Assembly (NCBI GenBank): GCA_902608385.1
Contig: CACLNT010000005.1
Location: 1-64,000 of the forward strand
Length of the DNA: 64,000 nucleotides
Direction: 5' to 3'
DNA from: an uncultured Pelagibacteraceae bacterium
Lineage (GTDB): Bacteria; Pseudomonadota; Alphaproteobacteria; Pelagibacterales; Pelagibacteraceae
Shown here: positions 16,559-25,290 of the stretch, piece after piece
Numbering within the stretch: position 1 is the stretch's first letter
Layout of the letters: every line of letters begins with the position of its first letter
Notes under the pieces: generated by a model
Told to the model about the DNA's origin: nothing
The model's database searches: none
Seen by the model: only the letters and a program-made list of their open reading frames with translations
Made by a program: the position numbers and the translations under genes

Positions 16559-17710
16559 ATGAATTTGAAGGATTGTCATAATTTTGATGACTTTCGTAAA
16601 TTAGCAAAAAAAAAATTACCATCACCAATTTTTCATTATATTGATGGTGGTTCTGACGATGAAGTTACTTTAAAAAGAAACACTGAAGCATTTGATGACT
16701 GTGATTTAATTCCAAATGTTTTAGCTGATGTAGGTAATATAGATTTATCCACAACAGTATTAGGTCAAAAAATAGATTTTCCACTTTTTCTTTCGGCTAC
16801 TGCAATGCATCGTCTATATCATCATGAAGGTGAAAGAGCATCAGCAAAAGCAGCAGAAAAAATGGGTACAATTTTTGGTACATCAACTATGGCAACTATT
16901 AGTATTGAAGAAATTGTAAAAATAAATAATGGCCCAAAATTATTTCAACTTTACATCCATAAAGATAGAGGACTTACAGACAATTTAATAGAAAGATGTA
17001 GAAAAGCTGGTTTTAATAGCATGTGTTTAACTGTCGATACAGTGGTAGCAGGAAATAGGGAAAGAGATAGAAGAACAGGATTTACAACTCCACCAAAATT
17101 AACACTAGCGAGCTTGCTAAGTTTTGTAATGCATCCTGGTTGGACATTAAACAATTTAATTCATGAAAAATTTAAGTTGGCAAATATTATTCATATGACT
17201 GAAAAAGGAACCAGTATTGATAAATCAGTTATAGATTATATTAATGAACAATTTGATCCTTCTATGAACTGGAAGGATGCTGAATACTGTGTAAAAAAAT
17301 GGAATGGGCCTTTTGCATTAAAGGGAGTTATGTCGGTTGAGGATGCCAAGAAAGCTATTGATATTGGATGTACGGCAATAATAATTTCTAACCATGGAGG
17401 AAGACAACTAGATGGTTCAAGAGCCCCTTTTGATCAACTTGCTGAAATTGTAGATGCAGTTGGAGATAAAATAGAAGTGATTTTGGATGGAGGAGTTAGA
17501 AGAGGAACTCATGTTTTAAAAGCATTATCTTTAGGTGCAAAAGCATGCAGTTTTGGTAAAGGATATTTATTTGCCTTAGCAGCCGGGGGAGAAAAAGGTG
17601 TTGAAGCAATATTAAAAAAAATGAAAGAGGAAATTTATCGGGATATGACACTAATGGGATGTAAATCAGTTAGTGAATTAAATAGATCTAAATTAGTATT
17701 TAGAAAATAA
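16559..17710 (+). CDS. FMN-dependent alpha-hydroxy-acid dehydrogenase (LldD-like)
   Basis: A 383-residue TIM-barrel flavoprotein oxidising L-2-hydroxy acids such as L-lactate or glycolate to 2-oxo acids. It shows FPLFLSATAMHRLYHHEGE, QLYIHKDRGLTDNLIERC, TVDTVVAGNRERDRRTGF, the insertion typical of membrane-associated lactate dehydrogenases, and the active-site SNHGGRQLDG with catalytic His279. The terminal DGGVRRGTHVLKALSLGA binds FMN phosphate. It starts a plus-strand set with an aminotransferase and glcDEF, consistent with 2-hydroxyacid use. Substrate cannot be fixed from sequence. Confidence 0.93.
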   Translation: MNLKDCHNFDDFRKLAKKKLPSPIFHYIDGGSDDEVTLKRNTEAFDDCDLIPNVLADVGNIDLSTTVLGQKIDFPLFLSATAMHRLYHHEGERASAKAAEKMGTIFGTSTMATISIEEIVKINNGPKLFQLYIHKDRGLTDNLIERCRKAGFNSMCLTVDTVVAGNRERDRRTGFTTPPKLTLASLLSFVMHPGWTLNNLIHEKFKLANIIHMTEKGTSIDKSVIDYINEQFDPSMNWKDAEYCVKKWNGPFALKGVMSVEDAKKAIDIGCTAIIISNHGGRQLDGSRAPFDQLAEIVDAVGDKIEVILDGGVRRGTHVLKALSLGAKACSFGKGYLFALAAGGEKGVEAILKKMKEEIYRDMTLMGCKSVSELNRSKLVFRK

Positions 17711-17721
17711 AATAAATTAAA

Positions 17722-18885
17722 ATGAAATTAGCAAAAAACCTTGAAAGATTAGGCACAGAATCTGCTTTTAAAATATTAGCAGAGGCAAAAAAACTGGAAT
17801 CTGCAGGTAAGGAAATAATTCACTTAGGTATAGGACAGCCAGATTTTAAAACACCAAAACATATAGTTGATGCTGCAAAAAAAGCTTTAGATGATGGTCA
17901 TCACGGGTATGTATTATCTAATGGAATAATTGAGTGCAGAAAAGCAGTTACTAGAAAAATTAAGAGTCTTTACGAAGCAGATATAGATCCTGAAAGAGTA
18001 ATTATAACGCCAGGGGGTAAACCTGTAATATATTATGCAATATCATTATTTGGTGAATTAGGATCTGAGATAATTTACCCAGATCCAGGTTTTCCGATTT
18101 ACGAATCAATGATTAATTATACAGGTGCAAAAGCAGTTCCAATAAATATGCTTGAAAGTAAAGATTTTTCAATAAATCCTGAAAAAATTTTATCATTAAT
18201 TAACGAAAATACTCGACTATTAATAATAAATAACCCCAATAATCCTACGGGTGCATTTACAGAAAAAAGTAAAATAGATCAGCTTGCAATAGGTTTAAAA
18301 AAATTTCCTCATGTTGCAATTTTAAGTGATGAAATTTATAGCAGACAAATTTATGACCAAAAAAAAATGCCAACTTTTTTTAACTATCCTGATTTATATG
18401 ATCGATTAATTGTTCTTGATGGGTGGAGTAAAGCTTATTCAATGACTGGATGGCGCCTAGGATGGAGTGTTTGGCCAGAACAGTTTGTAGAACATATAAA
18501 TAAATTTTGCACAAATAATCATTCTTGTGTAAATGCAGCTGTTCAATTTGGAGGAGTTGCAGCTTTAGATGGTCCAGATGATTTTATAATAATGGTAATG
18601 AAAGAATTTACCGAAAGAAGAAAAATTATTTTTGAAGGATTAAATAATATTAAAGGAATTGAATGCAGTCTGCCTGGAGGAGGATTTTATGCTTTTCCAA
18701 AGGTAATAGAAACTGGAATGAATGGACAAGAATTTGCAAAAAAATGTCTTCATGAAGCTGGCGTTGCAATTGTTCCAGGTACAGCTTTTGGCAAAAAAGC
18801 AGTTGATTATGTTAGATTTAGTTTTGCAGCGTCACAAAATGATATTTCTAAAGCTTTAGAAAAGATAAGAAAAATGTTAGTTTAA
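17722..18885 (+). CDS. Pyridoxal phosphate-dependent aminotransferase (class I/II)
   Basis: A 387-residue fold-type I aminotransferase. Motifs include IIHLGIGQPDF near the N-terminus, IINNPNNPTGA, a LSDEIYSRQIYD strand, and the PLP-binding Lys237 in DGWSKAYSMTGWRLGW. The C-terminal YVRFSFAAS supplies the substrate-carboxylate arginine. It sits 11 bp after the LldD-like gene and 8 bp before glcD. One plausible but unproven role is amination of the 2-oxo acid product, for example glyoxylate to glycine. General aspartate-type activity is the alternative. Confidence 0.92.
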   Translation: MKLAKNLERLGTESAFKILAEAKKLESAGKEIIHLGIGQPDFKTPKHIVDAAKKALDDGHHGYVLSNGIIECRKAVTRKIKSLYEADIDPERVIITPGGKPVIYYAISLFGELGSEIIYPDPGFPIYESMINYTGAKAVPINMLESKDFSINPEKILSLINENTRLLIINNPNNPTGAFTEKSKIDQLAIGLKKFPHVAILSDEIYSRQIYDQKKMPTFFNYPDLYDRLIVLDGWSKAYSMTGWRLGWSVWPEQFVEHINKFCTNNHSCVNAAVQFGGVAALDGPDDFIIMVMKEFTERRKIIFEGLNNIKGIECSLPGGGFYAFPKVIETGMNGQEFAKKCLHEAGVAIVPGTAFGKKAVDYVRFSFAASQNDISKALEKIRKMLV

Positions 18886-18893
18886 AAAGTCTA

Positions 18894-20390
18894 ATGAGCA
18901 ACATAGCATTACCAGCAATAGATCAATCAACAATTAATAAAAAAGAATATATTTTTAAAAAATTAAAAAAATTAACTTCTTCAGAGAATGTATTAAGTCA
19001 TGAAGCTGAAATAAAACCTTATGAAACTGATGCACTATCGGCTTATAAACAAAAACCCTTATGTGTTGTTTTGCCTGAAAATACAGAAGAAATAAGCAAT
19101 ATTTTAAAATTTTGTTACAAAGAAAATATTAAAGTTATTCCAAGAGGTGCTGGTACAGGTTTATCAGGAGGTTCGTTACCTCTTCAAGATGCCGTACTTA
19201 TTAGTCTTACAAAATTTAATAAAATTTTGGAAATAGATTTTGAAAATACATGTGTGATTGCTCAACCGGGTGTAACAAATTTATCTATTACTCATGCAGT
19301 ACAACATAAAGGATTTTATTATGCTCCAGACCCATCCAGCCAATTAGCTTGCTCAATTGGTGGAAATGTAGCTGAAAATTCGGGAGGAGTACATTCTTTA
19401 AAATATGGAACAACAACAAATAATATTTTTGGAGTCGAAATTGTTCTAATGGATGGAACAATTTGTAGGCTCGGAGGAAAAACTTTGGACCAAGAAGGTT
19501 ATGATATACTTGGTTTAATTTGTGGATCAGAAGGATTGTTAGGAGTTATTACCGAGGTCACTGTAAAAATATTAAAAAAACCACAAACAGTTAGAGCTGC
19601 ATTAATAGGGTTTCCAAGTCACGAGGATGGAGGAAACTGCGTGTCAGAGATAATTGCTAATGGTATTGTCCCCGCTGGCATGGAGATAATGGATAAAGCT
19701 TTAATTATAGCCACCGATAATTTTAGCAAAGCAGGCTATCCAAGAAATGCCGAGCTTTTGCTAATAGTTGAATTAGATGGAACTGCTTCAGAAGTTGATG
19801 AATTAATAAAAAAAGTAAGTGAAATTAGTAAAAAAAATAATTCTTTAAACATAAAAATAAGCAAGAACGAAGCGGAAAGATTATCTTTTTGGATTGGACG
19901 AAAAGCTGCCTTTCCAGCTTGTGGAGCAATGGCTCCTGACTATTATTGCATGGATGGCTCAATACCAAGAGGAAAATTAGCAGCAGCCTTAAAAGAAATA
20001 AATGAATTATCAAAAAAATATAATTTACCTGTTGCTAATTGCTTTCATGCTGGTGATGGAAATTTACATCCTTTAATTATGTTTGATGGAAACAAAGAAG
20101 AGGAGTTAAAAAAAACAGAAGAATTTGGTGCTGAAATTTTAAAAATGTGTGTAAGATTTGGTGGAGTTTTAACTGGCGAACATGGAGTGGGAGTTGAGAA
20201 AAGAGAACTTATGTGTGAAATGTTTAATGATAATGATATTCAACAACAATTGAGTATTAAAAAGTCTTTAGACAATAAAAATTTGTTAAATCCTGGAAAA
20301 GTTTATCCAATATTAAGAAAATGCGCAGAGGAAGGAAGGGTTCATGTCCACAGAGGAGAAGAAAAATTTCCAGACATTCCAAGATTCTAA
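18894..20390 (+). CDS. glcD: Glycolate oxidase FAD-binding subunit GlcD
   Basis: The catalytic FAD subunit of the GlcDEF glycolate (or D-lactate) oxidase complex. The 498-residue protein has the FAD-binding VIPRGAGTGLSGGSLP, AQPGVTNLSITHAVQ, the SIGGNVAENSGGVHSLKYG region, and the C-terminal HAGDGNLHPLIMFD and GGVLTGEHGVGVEKRELM, all standard. The product glyoxylate can enter malate or glycine synthesis. Its 3' end overlaps glcE by 47 bp, unusually long for this window. Confidence 0.96.
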   Translation: MSNIALPAIDQSTINKKEYIFKKLKKLTSSENVLSHEAEIKPYETDALSAYKQKPLCVVLPENTEEISNILKFCYKENIKVIPRGAGTGLSGGSLPLQDAVLISLTKFNKILEIDFENTCVIAQPGVTNLSITHAVQHKGFYYAPDPSSQLACSIGGNVAENSGGVHSLKYGTTTNNIFGVEIVLMDGTICRLGGKTLDQEGYDILGLICGSEGLLGVITEVTVKILKKPQTVRAALIGFPSHEDGGNCVSEIIANGIVPAGMEIMDKALIIATDNFSKAGYPRNAELLLIVELDGTASEVDELIKKVSEISKKNNSLNIKISKNEAERLSFWIGRKAAFPACGAMAPDYYCMDGSIPRGKLAAALKEINELSKKYNLPVANCFHAGDGNLHPLIMFDGNKEEELKKTEEFGAEILKMCVRFGGVLTGEHGVGVEKRELMCEMFNDNDIQQQLSIKKSLDNKNLLNPGKVYPILRKCAEEGRVHVHRGEEKFPDIPRF

Positions 20391-21624
20391 TAATGCTTAT
20401 AAGCCATTAGATGAAAGAGAAGCTTCAAACTTTATAAAAGAAGTTTATAGCAAAAATTTACCAATAGAAATAATAGGAACAAATTCAAAAAATTTTATTG
20501 GTAATAAGTTACAGTGTGCAAAAGTATTAGATCTTTCAAATTTGTCTGGAATTGTAGAGTATCTTCCTGAGGAACTTTATATTAAAGTAAAAGCCTGCAC
20601 TCCTTTAAGTTTAATTGAGAAAGCTTTAGAGAAAAATAATCAACAACTAGCATTTGAACCTATTGATTTTGGGTATATAAAAAATTTCAAATCAAACAAG
20701 GGTACAGCTGCTGGCCAACTATCATGTAATTTTTCAGGCTCTAGAAGATTTAAGACAGGGAGTATAAGAGATCATGTTCTTGGATTTAGAGGTATAAATG
20801 GAAAAGGAGATATAATTAAATCTGGAGGAACAGTTGTAAAAAATGTTACTGGATACGATCTTTCAAAATTAGTTACTGGATCTTTTGGAACATTAGTTGT
20901 TCTTACTGAAATTACTTTTAAAGTATTACCTGTAAAAGATTCAATAAATACGATAGCTATATATTCTGAAGATAGTAAAATTGTTACAAAGCTTTTTGAT
21001 CAATTGCTTAGCTCAAGTAATGAAATATCAGGTTCAGTTTATATACCAAACGAACCAAAAAATAATAATTATACAATAAATAGAGAAAAAATTTTAAAGT
21101 TTAATGATTTAAAAAGCGAAGAACCTTTTTTGGCTTTAAGAATTGAAGGATCAAAAAAGTCAATTGAAGAAAGAAGTAAAGAAATTTTTAAAGAACTTGA
21201 ATTGCAAAAAATGAAAACTTCTATACTTGATTTTTATCAATCTAAATTATTTTGGGAAAAAATTAACAGTATTGAACTATTTTCTGGAACAAAAAATAAT
21301 TTATTAAGGGCAGTAATTCCACCTGCGAAAAGTTTAGATTTAATGAAACATCTCAAAAATAATTTTAAATATTATATTGATTGGTGCGGTTCATTATTTT
21401 GGTTAGAAGTATTAGATAATGAAAATGAAAAAATTGAAGAAATTAAAAGTATAGTTGTTAAATTAGGTGGATATTTGACTATTATAAAATATTCAGAAAA
21501 TTTTACTTCTGATATAGATCTTTTTACAATTAATGATACACGATTACTTTTAAGCAAAAAAATCAAAGAGAGTTTTGATCCAAAAAATTTATTAAATCCA
21601 GGAAAAATGTATAGAGAAGTATAA
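20344..21624 (+). CDS. glcE: Glycolate oxidase FAD-binding subunit GlcE
   Basis: A 426-residue FAD-binding (PCMH-type) subunit paralogous to GlcD. It contains GTAAGQLSCNFSGSRRFKTGSIRDHVLGF and GGTVVKNVTGYDLSKLVTGSFGTLVVLTEI, both typical of GlcE, and ends FDPKNLLNPGKMY. The ATG at 20344 is preceded by a purine-rich AAGGAAGGG site inside glcD, making the 47-bp overlap with glcD credible; the ATG just after the glcD stop is out of frame. The stop overlaps the glcF start by one base. Confidence 0.94.
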   Translation: MSTEEKKNFQTFQDSNNAYKPLDEREASNFIKEVYSKNLPIEIIGTNSKNFIGNKLQCAKVLDLSNLSGIVEYLPEELYIKVKACTPLSLIEKALEKNNQQLAFEPIDFGYIKNFKSNKGTAAGQLSCNFSGSRRFKTGSIRDHVLGFRGINGKGDIIKSGGTVVKNVTGYDLSKLVTGSFGTLVVLTEITFKVLPVKDSINTIAIYSEDSKIVTKLFDQLLSSSNEISGSVYIPNEPKNNNYTINREKILKFNDLKSEEPFLALRIEGSKKSIEERSKEIFKELELQKMKTSILDFYQSKLFWEKINSIELFSGTKNNLLRAVIPPAKSLDLMKHLKNNFKYYIDWCGSLFWLEVLDNENEKIEEIKSIVVKLGGYLTIIKYSENFTSDIDLFTINDTRLLLSKKIKESFDPKNLLNPGKMYREV

Positions 21625-22919
21625 TGCAAACAAATTTCACTGAAGAGCAGCTTAAAATTAAAGACAATAAATCTTCAGAAAAGATATTTAAGAAATGTGT
21701 TCATTGTGGAATGTGCAATGCAACATGCCCAACATTTAATTTGTTAGGAGATGAGTTAGATGGTCCAAGAGGTAGGATATATTTAATTCAAGACATGCTT
21801 GAAAATGAAAAGAAGCCAACACCTAATATTGTTAAACATATTGATCGTTGTTTATCTTGTTATAGCTGCATGACGACTTGTCCTGCAGAAGTAAATTATA
21901 TGCATTTAATTGATCATGGACGAAAATATATTGAAAAAAATTATGAAAGATCTTTTTTTGATAGAATAATTAGAAATTTTTTATCTAAAACACTTACAGA
22001 TCCAAAATTATTTAAATTATCTATTTTTTTAGCAAAATTAGGAAAACCTTTAAAATTCTTATTTCCATCCAAAATAAAAAGTATGATGGATTTAATACCC
22101 ACATCATTTCCAAAAAAAGTTATTAAAACTAAAGAGATTTATAAAACTAAAAATAAAAAAAAAATTTCTAGAGTTGCTTTATTAACTGGATGTGTTCAAA
22201 AAGAAATATCTCCACAAATAAATGAATCAACGATTAGAATATTAAATAGGCATGGTGTTGAAGTTGTAGTTCCAAAAAAAATAAGATGCTGTGGGTCTTT
22301 AAGCCATCATTTAGGAAAAAATGATGATGCTCAACAAGATTTTATAAATAACATCAATATTTGGTATGATGAATATTTAAAAGGTAATTTAGACGCTATT
22401 TTATCTAACACATCTGGCTGTGGAACAACGATGAAAGATTATGCTTTTATATTTAGAGACGATAAAAAAATGAAAAAAAAAGCAAAAAAAATATCTGAAC
22501 TAACAAAAGATGTATCTGAATATTTATCTGAAAATTTAAATCTTAAATTTAAAAAAAAAGAAAAAAAACTTAGGATTGCTTATCACTCGGCTTGCTCTAT
22601 GCAGCATGGTCAAAAAATACATTTACAACCAATCAACTTGCTTGAAAAAACTAGGAATGAAATTTTAGAAATTCCCGAAGGACATATATGTTGTGGATCA
22701 GCTGGAACATATAATATTTTACAATCAAAAATTGCTAAACAATTATTAAAAAATAAAGTAAAGAATATAGAAAGTTTGAAACCTCAACTTATTTCCACTG
22801 GAAATATTGGCTGTATCACTCAAATTAGAAATGGCACAAATATTCCTATACTTCATACTGTTGAATTATTAGATTGGTACACAGGAGGACCGAAGCCAAA
22901 AATTTTAAATAAATTGTGA
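21624..22919 (+). CDS. glcF: Glycolate oxidase iron-sulfur subunit GlcF
   Basis: A 431-residue electron-transfer subunit with two [4Fe-4S] ferredoxin motifs, CVHCGMCNATCP and CLSCYSCMTTCP. Two cysteine-rich CCG domains follow (RCCGSLSHHLG and HICCGSAGTYN). This architecture is that of GlcF, passing electrons from GlcDE to the quinone pool at the membrane. It starts inside the glcE stop (TAATG). A 166-bp intergenic region with several inverted repeats separates it from the TRAP genes. Confidence 0.96.
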   Translation: MQTNFTEEQLKIKDNKSSEKIFKKCVHCGMCNATCPTFNLLGDELDGPRGRIYLIQDMLENEKKPTPNIVKHIDRCLSCYSCMTTCPAEVNYMHLIDHGRKYIEKNYERSFFDRIIRNFLSKTLTDPKLFKLSIFLAKLGKPLKFLFPSKIKSMMDLIPTSFPKKVIKTKEIYKTKNKKKISRVALLTGCVQKEISPQINESTIRILNRHGVEVVVPKKIRCCGSLSHHLGKNDDAQQDFINNINIWYDEYLKGNLDAILSNTSGCGTTMKDYAFIFRDDKKMKKKAKKISELTKDVSEYLSENLNLKFKKKEKKLRIAYHSACSMQHGQKIHLQPINLLEKTRNEILEIPEGHICCGSAGTYNILQSKIAKQLLKNKVKNIESLKPQLISTGNIGCITQIRNGTNIPILHTVELLDWYTGGPKPKILNKL

Positions 22920-22968
22920 AAAAAATTGTAAAAAAAAATTAAAAAATTAGTTAGATTTCAATCTTCAG

Positions 22969-22997
22969 TTGAAATTATTATATTCATACTGTGTTAT
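22969..22997 (+). promoter_or_regulatory. Candidate promoter of the dctPQM TRAP operon
   Basis: TTGAAA at 22969-22974 and TGTTAT at 22992-22997 lie 17 bp apart in the 166-bp gap before dctP. The -35 hexamer overlaps the right arm of an inverted repeat (22955-22961/22969-22975). The predicted start (about 23004) falls at the edge of the 22-bp dyad described next. The -10 match is only moderate. Confidence 0.4.
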
Positions 22998-23005
22998 TAG
23001 GCTAA

Positions 23006-23027
23006 TCATTTGATGTATATCAAATGA
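23006..23027. promoter_or_regulatory. Palindromic putative operator upstream of dctP
   Basis: Arms 23006-23014 and 23019-23027 are a perfect 9-bp inverted repeat around a 4-bp centre. It lies just downstream of a candidate promoter and about 60 bp before dctP, a typical repressor-site position. An 11-bp palindrome (22996-23006) abuts it. Size and symmetry fit a dimeric regulator such as a GntR-type protein, but no regulator gene is adjacent, so the partner is unknown. It could also form an RNA hairpin. Confidence 0.5.
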
Positions 23028-23085
23028 CTCTGGTTATTTTTTGTGGTTTAATATCTCAAGTTAATTAACAAAGAGGGGAAGACAA

Positions 23086-24216
23086 ATGTCAAAAACAACT
23101 AAAACGTTAAAAGGAAAAACTCCTTCTAGACGTAAGTTTATAAAAGCTGTTGCTGCAACTGGTGTTGCTGCTGTGGCTGCATCGTCTTTAGCTGCACCAG
23201 CTGTTGCTGCCGATAGAGTTGAAGCTTCTATGGTAGCTACTTGGGGAAGAGATTTTCCTGGTTTAGGTACCGGTGCGCAAAGATTTGCTCAAAGAATAAG
23301 CGATCTAAGTGATGGACGTATTCAAGTCAATTACTATGCTGCGAATGAAAGGGTAAAAGCGTTTGACTCATTTGATGAAGTTGCTTCTGGTAACTCTCAA
23401 ATGTATCACGCTGCTGATTATTATTGGGTTAAAAAACACCCAGCTTTCGGTTACTTTACTTCAGTACCATTCGGCTTTACTTACACTGAAATGAATGCAT
23501 GGATTAGATTTGGTGGAGGACAACAGCTTTGGGACGAACTAACTGATCAATTTGGAACTAAAAGCTTTATGGCTGGCAACACAGGAGTTCAAATGGGTGG
23601 TTGGTTTAACAAGAAAATTAGAAGTCCTAATGACTTTAAAGGTTTAAAAATGCGTATTCCAGGATTGGGAGGACAAGTTATAGGAAAACTTGGTGGATCT
23701 CCAGTTTCATTACCTGGTGGGCAAATCTATGAAAACCTTGTTTCTGGAGCTATTGATGCAACTGAATGGGTAGGACCGTGGAATGATGAAGCTATGAAGT
23801 TCCAAGAAGCTGCTAAATATTATTATTACCCTGGTATGCACGAACCTGGATCGATGTTAGCATGTGGTTGCAATAAATCATGGTTAACAAGCTTATCTAA
23901 ATCAGATCAGATGATAATAGAAGCTGCTGCATCGATGGAAAACGATGTTATGATGGCTGAGTATAATGCTAAAAATGGTGCAGCATTAAATCGTCTAGTA
24001 AATGATCATGGTGTTAAGCTTATGGAATTTAGCGATAAAGTTTATGACGGATTTGCTAAAGGTGCAAAAGAAGTTTTTGCGGAAGTACAAGCTCATAGTG
24101 ATCTTGCGGCTAGAACTCATGCAAGCTTCTTAAAAGGCAGAAAAGATATTGGAGCATGGACTAACTTGTCTGATTCACCATATATTAGACAAAGAAACAG
24201 AGCTCTAGGACTTTAA
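23086..24216 (+). CDS. dctP: TRAP transporter substrate-binding protein DctP (TakP-like)
   Basis: A 376-residue periplasmic binding protein with a twin-arginine-type signal (SRRKFIKAVAATG, cleavage near residue 42). The mature part has FPGLGTGAQRFAQRISDLSDGRI, the HAADYYWVKKHPAFGYFTSVPFG block, NTGVQMGGWF, LKMRIPGLGG and GAIDATEWVGPW. This pattern matches TRAP receptors for 2-oxo and 2-hydroxy monocarboxylates (TakP and related lactate-type receptors), where Gln, Arg and Trp at these positions contact the ligand. Its place next to glcDEF agrees. A GAGGGG ribosome-binding site precedes the ATG. Confidence 0.92.
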   Translation: MSKTTKTLKGKTPSRRKFIKAVAATGVAAVAASSLAAPAVAADRVEASMVATWGRDFPGLGTGAQRFAQRISDLSDGRIQVNYYAANERVKAFDSFDEVASGNSQMYHAADYYWVKKHPAFGYFTSVPFGFTYTEMNAWIRFGGGQQLWDELTDQFGTKSFMAGNTGVQMGGWFNKKIRSPNDFKGLKMRIPGLGGQVIGKLGGSPVSLPGGQIYENLVSGAIDATEWVGPWNDEAMKFQEAAKYYYYPGMHEPGSMLACGCNKSWLTSLSKSDQMIIEAAASMENDVMMAEYNAKNGAALNRLVNDHGVKLMEFSDKVYDGFAKGAKEVFAEVQAHSDLAARTHASFLKGRKDIGAWTNLSDSPYIRQRNRALGL

Positions 24217-24245
24217 ACTTAAAAGTTTAAGTAGAACAAATTATT

Positions 24246-24273
24246 AAGGGCCCTTTTTTAGGGCCCTTTTTTT
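24246..24273 (+). terminator. Intrinsic terminator between dctP and dctQ
   Basis: A perfect 9-bp stem (24246-24254 with 24260-24268, GGGCCC core) closes a 5-nt T loop and is followed by a T-run to 24273. It is the clearest rho-independent terminator in the window. Located between the binding-protein gene and the permease genes, it probably lets dctP be expressed well above dctQM by partial termination. The permease genes must be read through it or have another promoter. Confidence 0.92.
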
Positions 24274-24303
24274 AATAAGCTTTCAAATAAGGTTTTTTGT
24301 TTT

Positions 24304-25287
24304 ATGGATACAAGAAATAATTTACCGATATTAATTAGAGTATTCAGTTATTCAATATTAGCAATTACCTTTGTTTTTTTAATCAATAATGTTTTAACAG
24401 TATGGTTTGATTGGCCTGGTATTAAACAATTGTATTCACATTATGGTTTATTTGGATTTAAAAAATTAAGTAAACCTTTAGAGGAATCAGCGTTAACTTA
24501 TACTTTTATCCAATTATTTTTTTATTTTATTTCATTACTAATAGTAGTTTTTTATGTTTTAAAATCTATTAATCAAAGTTTAGAAACAGACTCGAAAATT
24601 CTTACTAAATTTACGGCTTATATTATTAGATCATCTTTTTGGGCTGTTTTGATAGTTGGAATGGCAGATTTCATAGTTTCATTTATGGCTGTTGAAAGGT
24701 TAATTGATCCAATTTTTAATGAAGCAATAAAATTTAAATTAATTAAACCATCATTTAGAATTACATTTATTCATTTTCCTTTAATACTAGTTTCATTTGT
24801 AATTGGATATTTTACAAGATCTGTCGGTTTTATTTGGTTGGCTGTTTTAGTAGTTGGTAGTGAATTTTTAATAGTATTATCTAGATTTATATTTTCTTAT
24901 GAACAAGCTTTTCAGGGAGATTTAGTTCGTTTCTGGTATGCAGCTCTTTATCTTTTTGCTAGTGCATATGCTTTAATGCATGAAGGTCATGTAAGAGTTG
25001 ATGTTTTATACACTGGTTTTAACGAACGAAAGAAAGCCTGGACAAATGCAATTGGATCATTGGTGTTAGGAATTCCGCTTTGTCTTATAGTTATATTTTT
25101 AGGAATGAGTAGCAAAGCGAGTATTATTAATGGCCCAGTTATCTCTTTTGAAATAACTCAACAAGGTTCCAATGGGCTATATTTGCTTTATTTAATGGCA
25201 GTATATTTAGCAGTATTTGCTGTAACTATGTTAATTCAATTTACAAGTTATTTTATGAGTAGCTCTTATAAGCTTTTGAAAGAATAA
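24304..25287 (+). CDS. dctQ: TRAP transporter small permease DctQ with N-terminal extension
   Basis: A 327-residue membrane protein, well above the usual 160-220 of DctQ subunits. The DctQ domain is the C-terminal half, starting around residue 176 (FIWLAVLVVGSEFLIVLSRF) with the family motif ALMHEGHVRVDVLYTGF. The first approximately 165 residues add about four hydrophobic segments with no recognised domain. It follows the terminator after dctP and lies 3 bp before dctM. It presumably works with DctP and DctM in sodium-driven uptake. Confidence 0.88.
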   Translation: MDTRNNLPILIRVFSYSILAITFVFLINNVLTVWFDWPGIKQLYSHYGLFGFKKLSKPLEESALTYTFIQLFFYFISLLIVVFYVLKSINQSLETDSKILTKFTAYIIRSSFWAVLIVGMADFIVSFMAVERLIDPIFNEAIKFKLIKPSFRITFIHFPLILVSFVIGYFTRSVGFIWLAVLVVGSEFLIVLSRFIFSYEQAFQGDLVRFWYAALYLFASAYALMHEGHVRVDVLYTGFNERKKAWTNAIGSLVLGIPLCLIVIFLGMSSKASIINGPVISFEITQQGSNGLYLLYLMAVYLAVFAVTMLIQFTSYFMSSSYKLLKE

Positions 25288-25290
25288 TTT

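Noticed and set aside
22917..22943. Short ORF (GTG, 8 codons) after glcF
   Set aside because: Too short, homopolymeric and without a ribosome-binding site; most likely chance.
24213..24230. Inverted repeat just after the dctP stop (AAACTT/AAGTTT)
   Set aside because: The loop would be only 2 nt and the arms are A/T-only. The real terminator follows 16 bp later.
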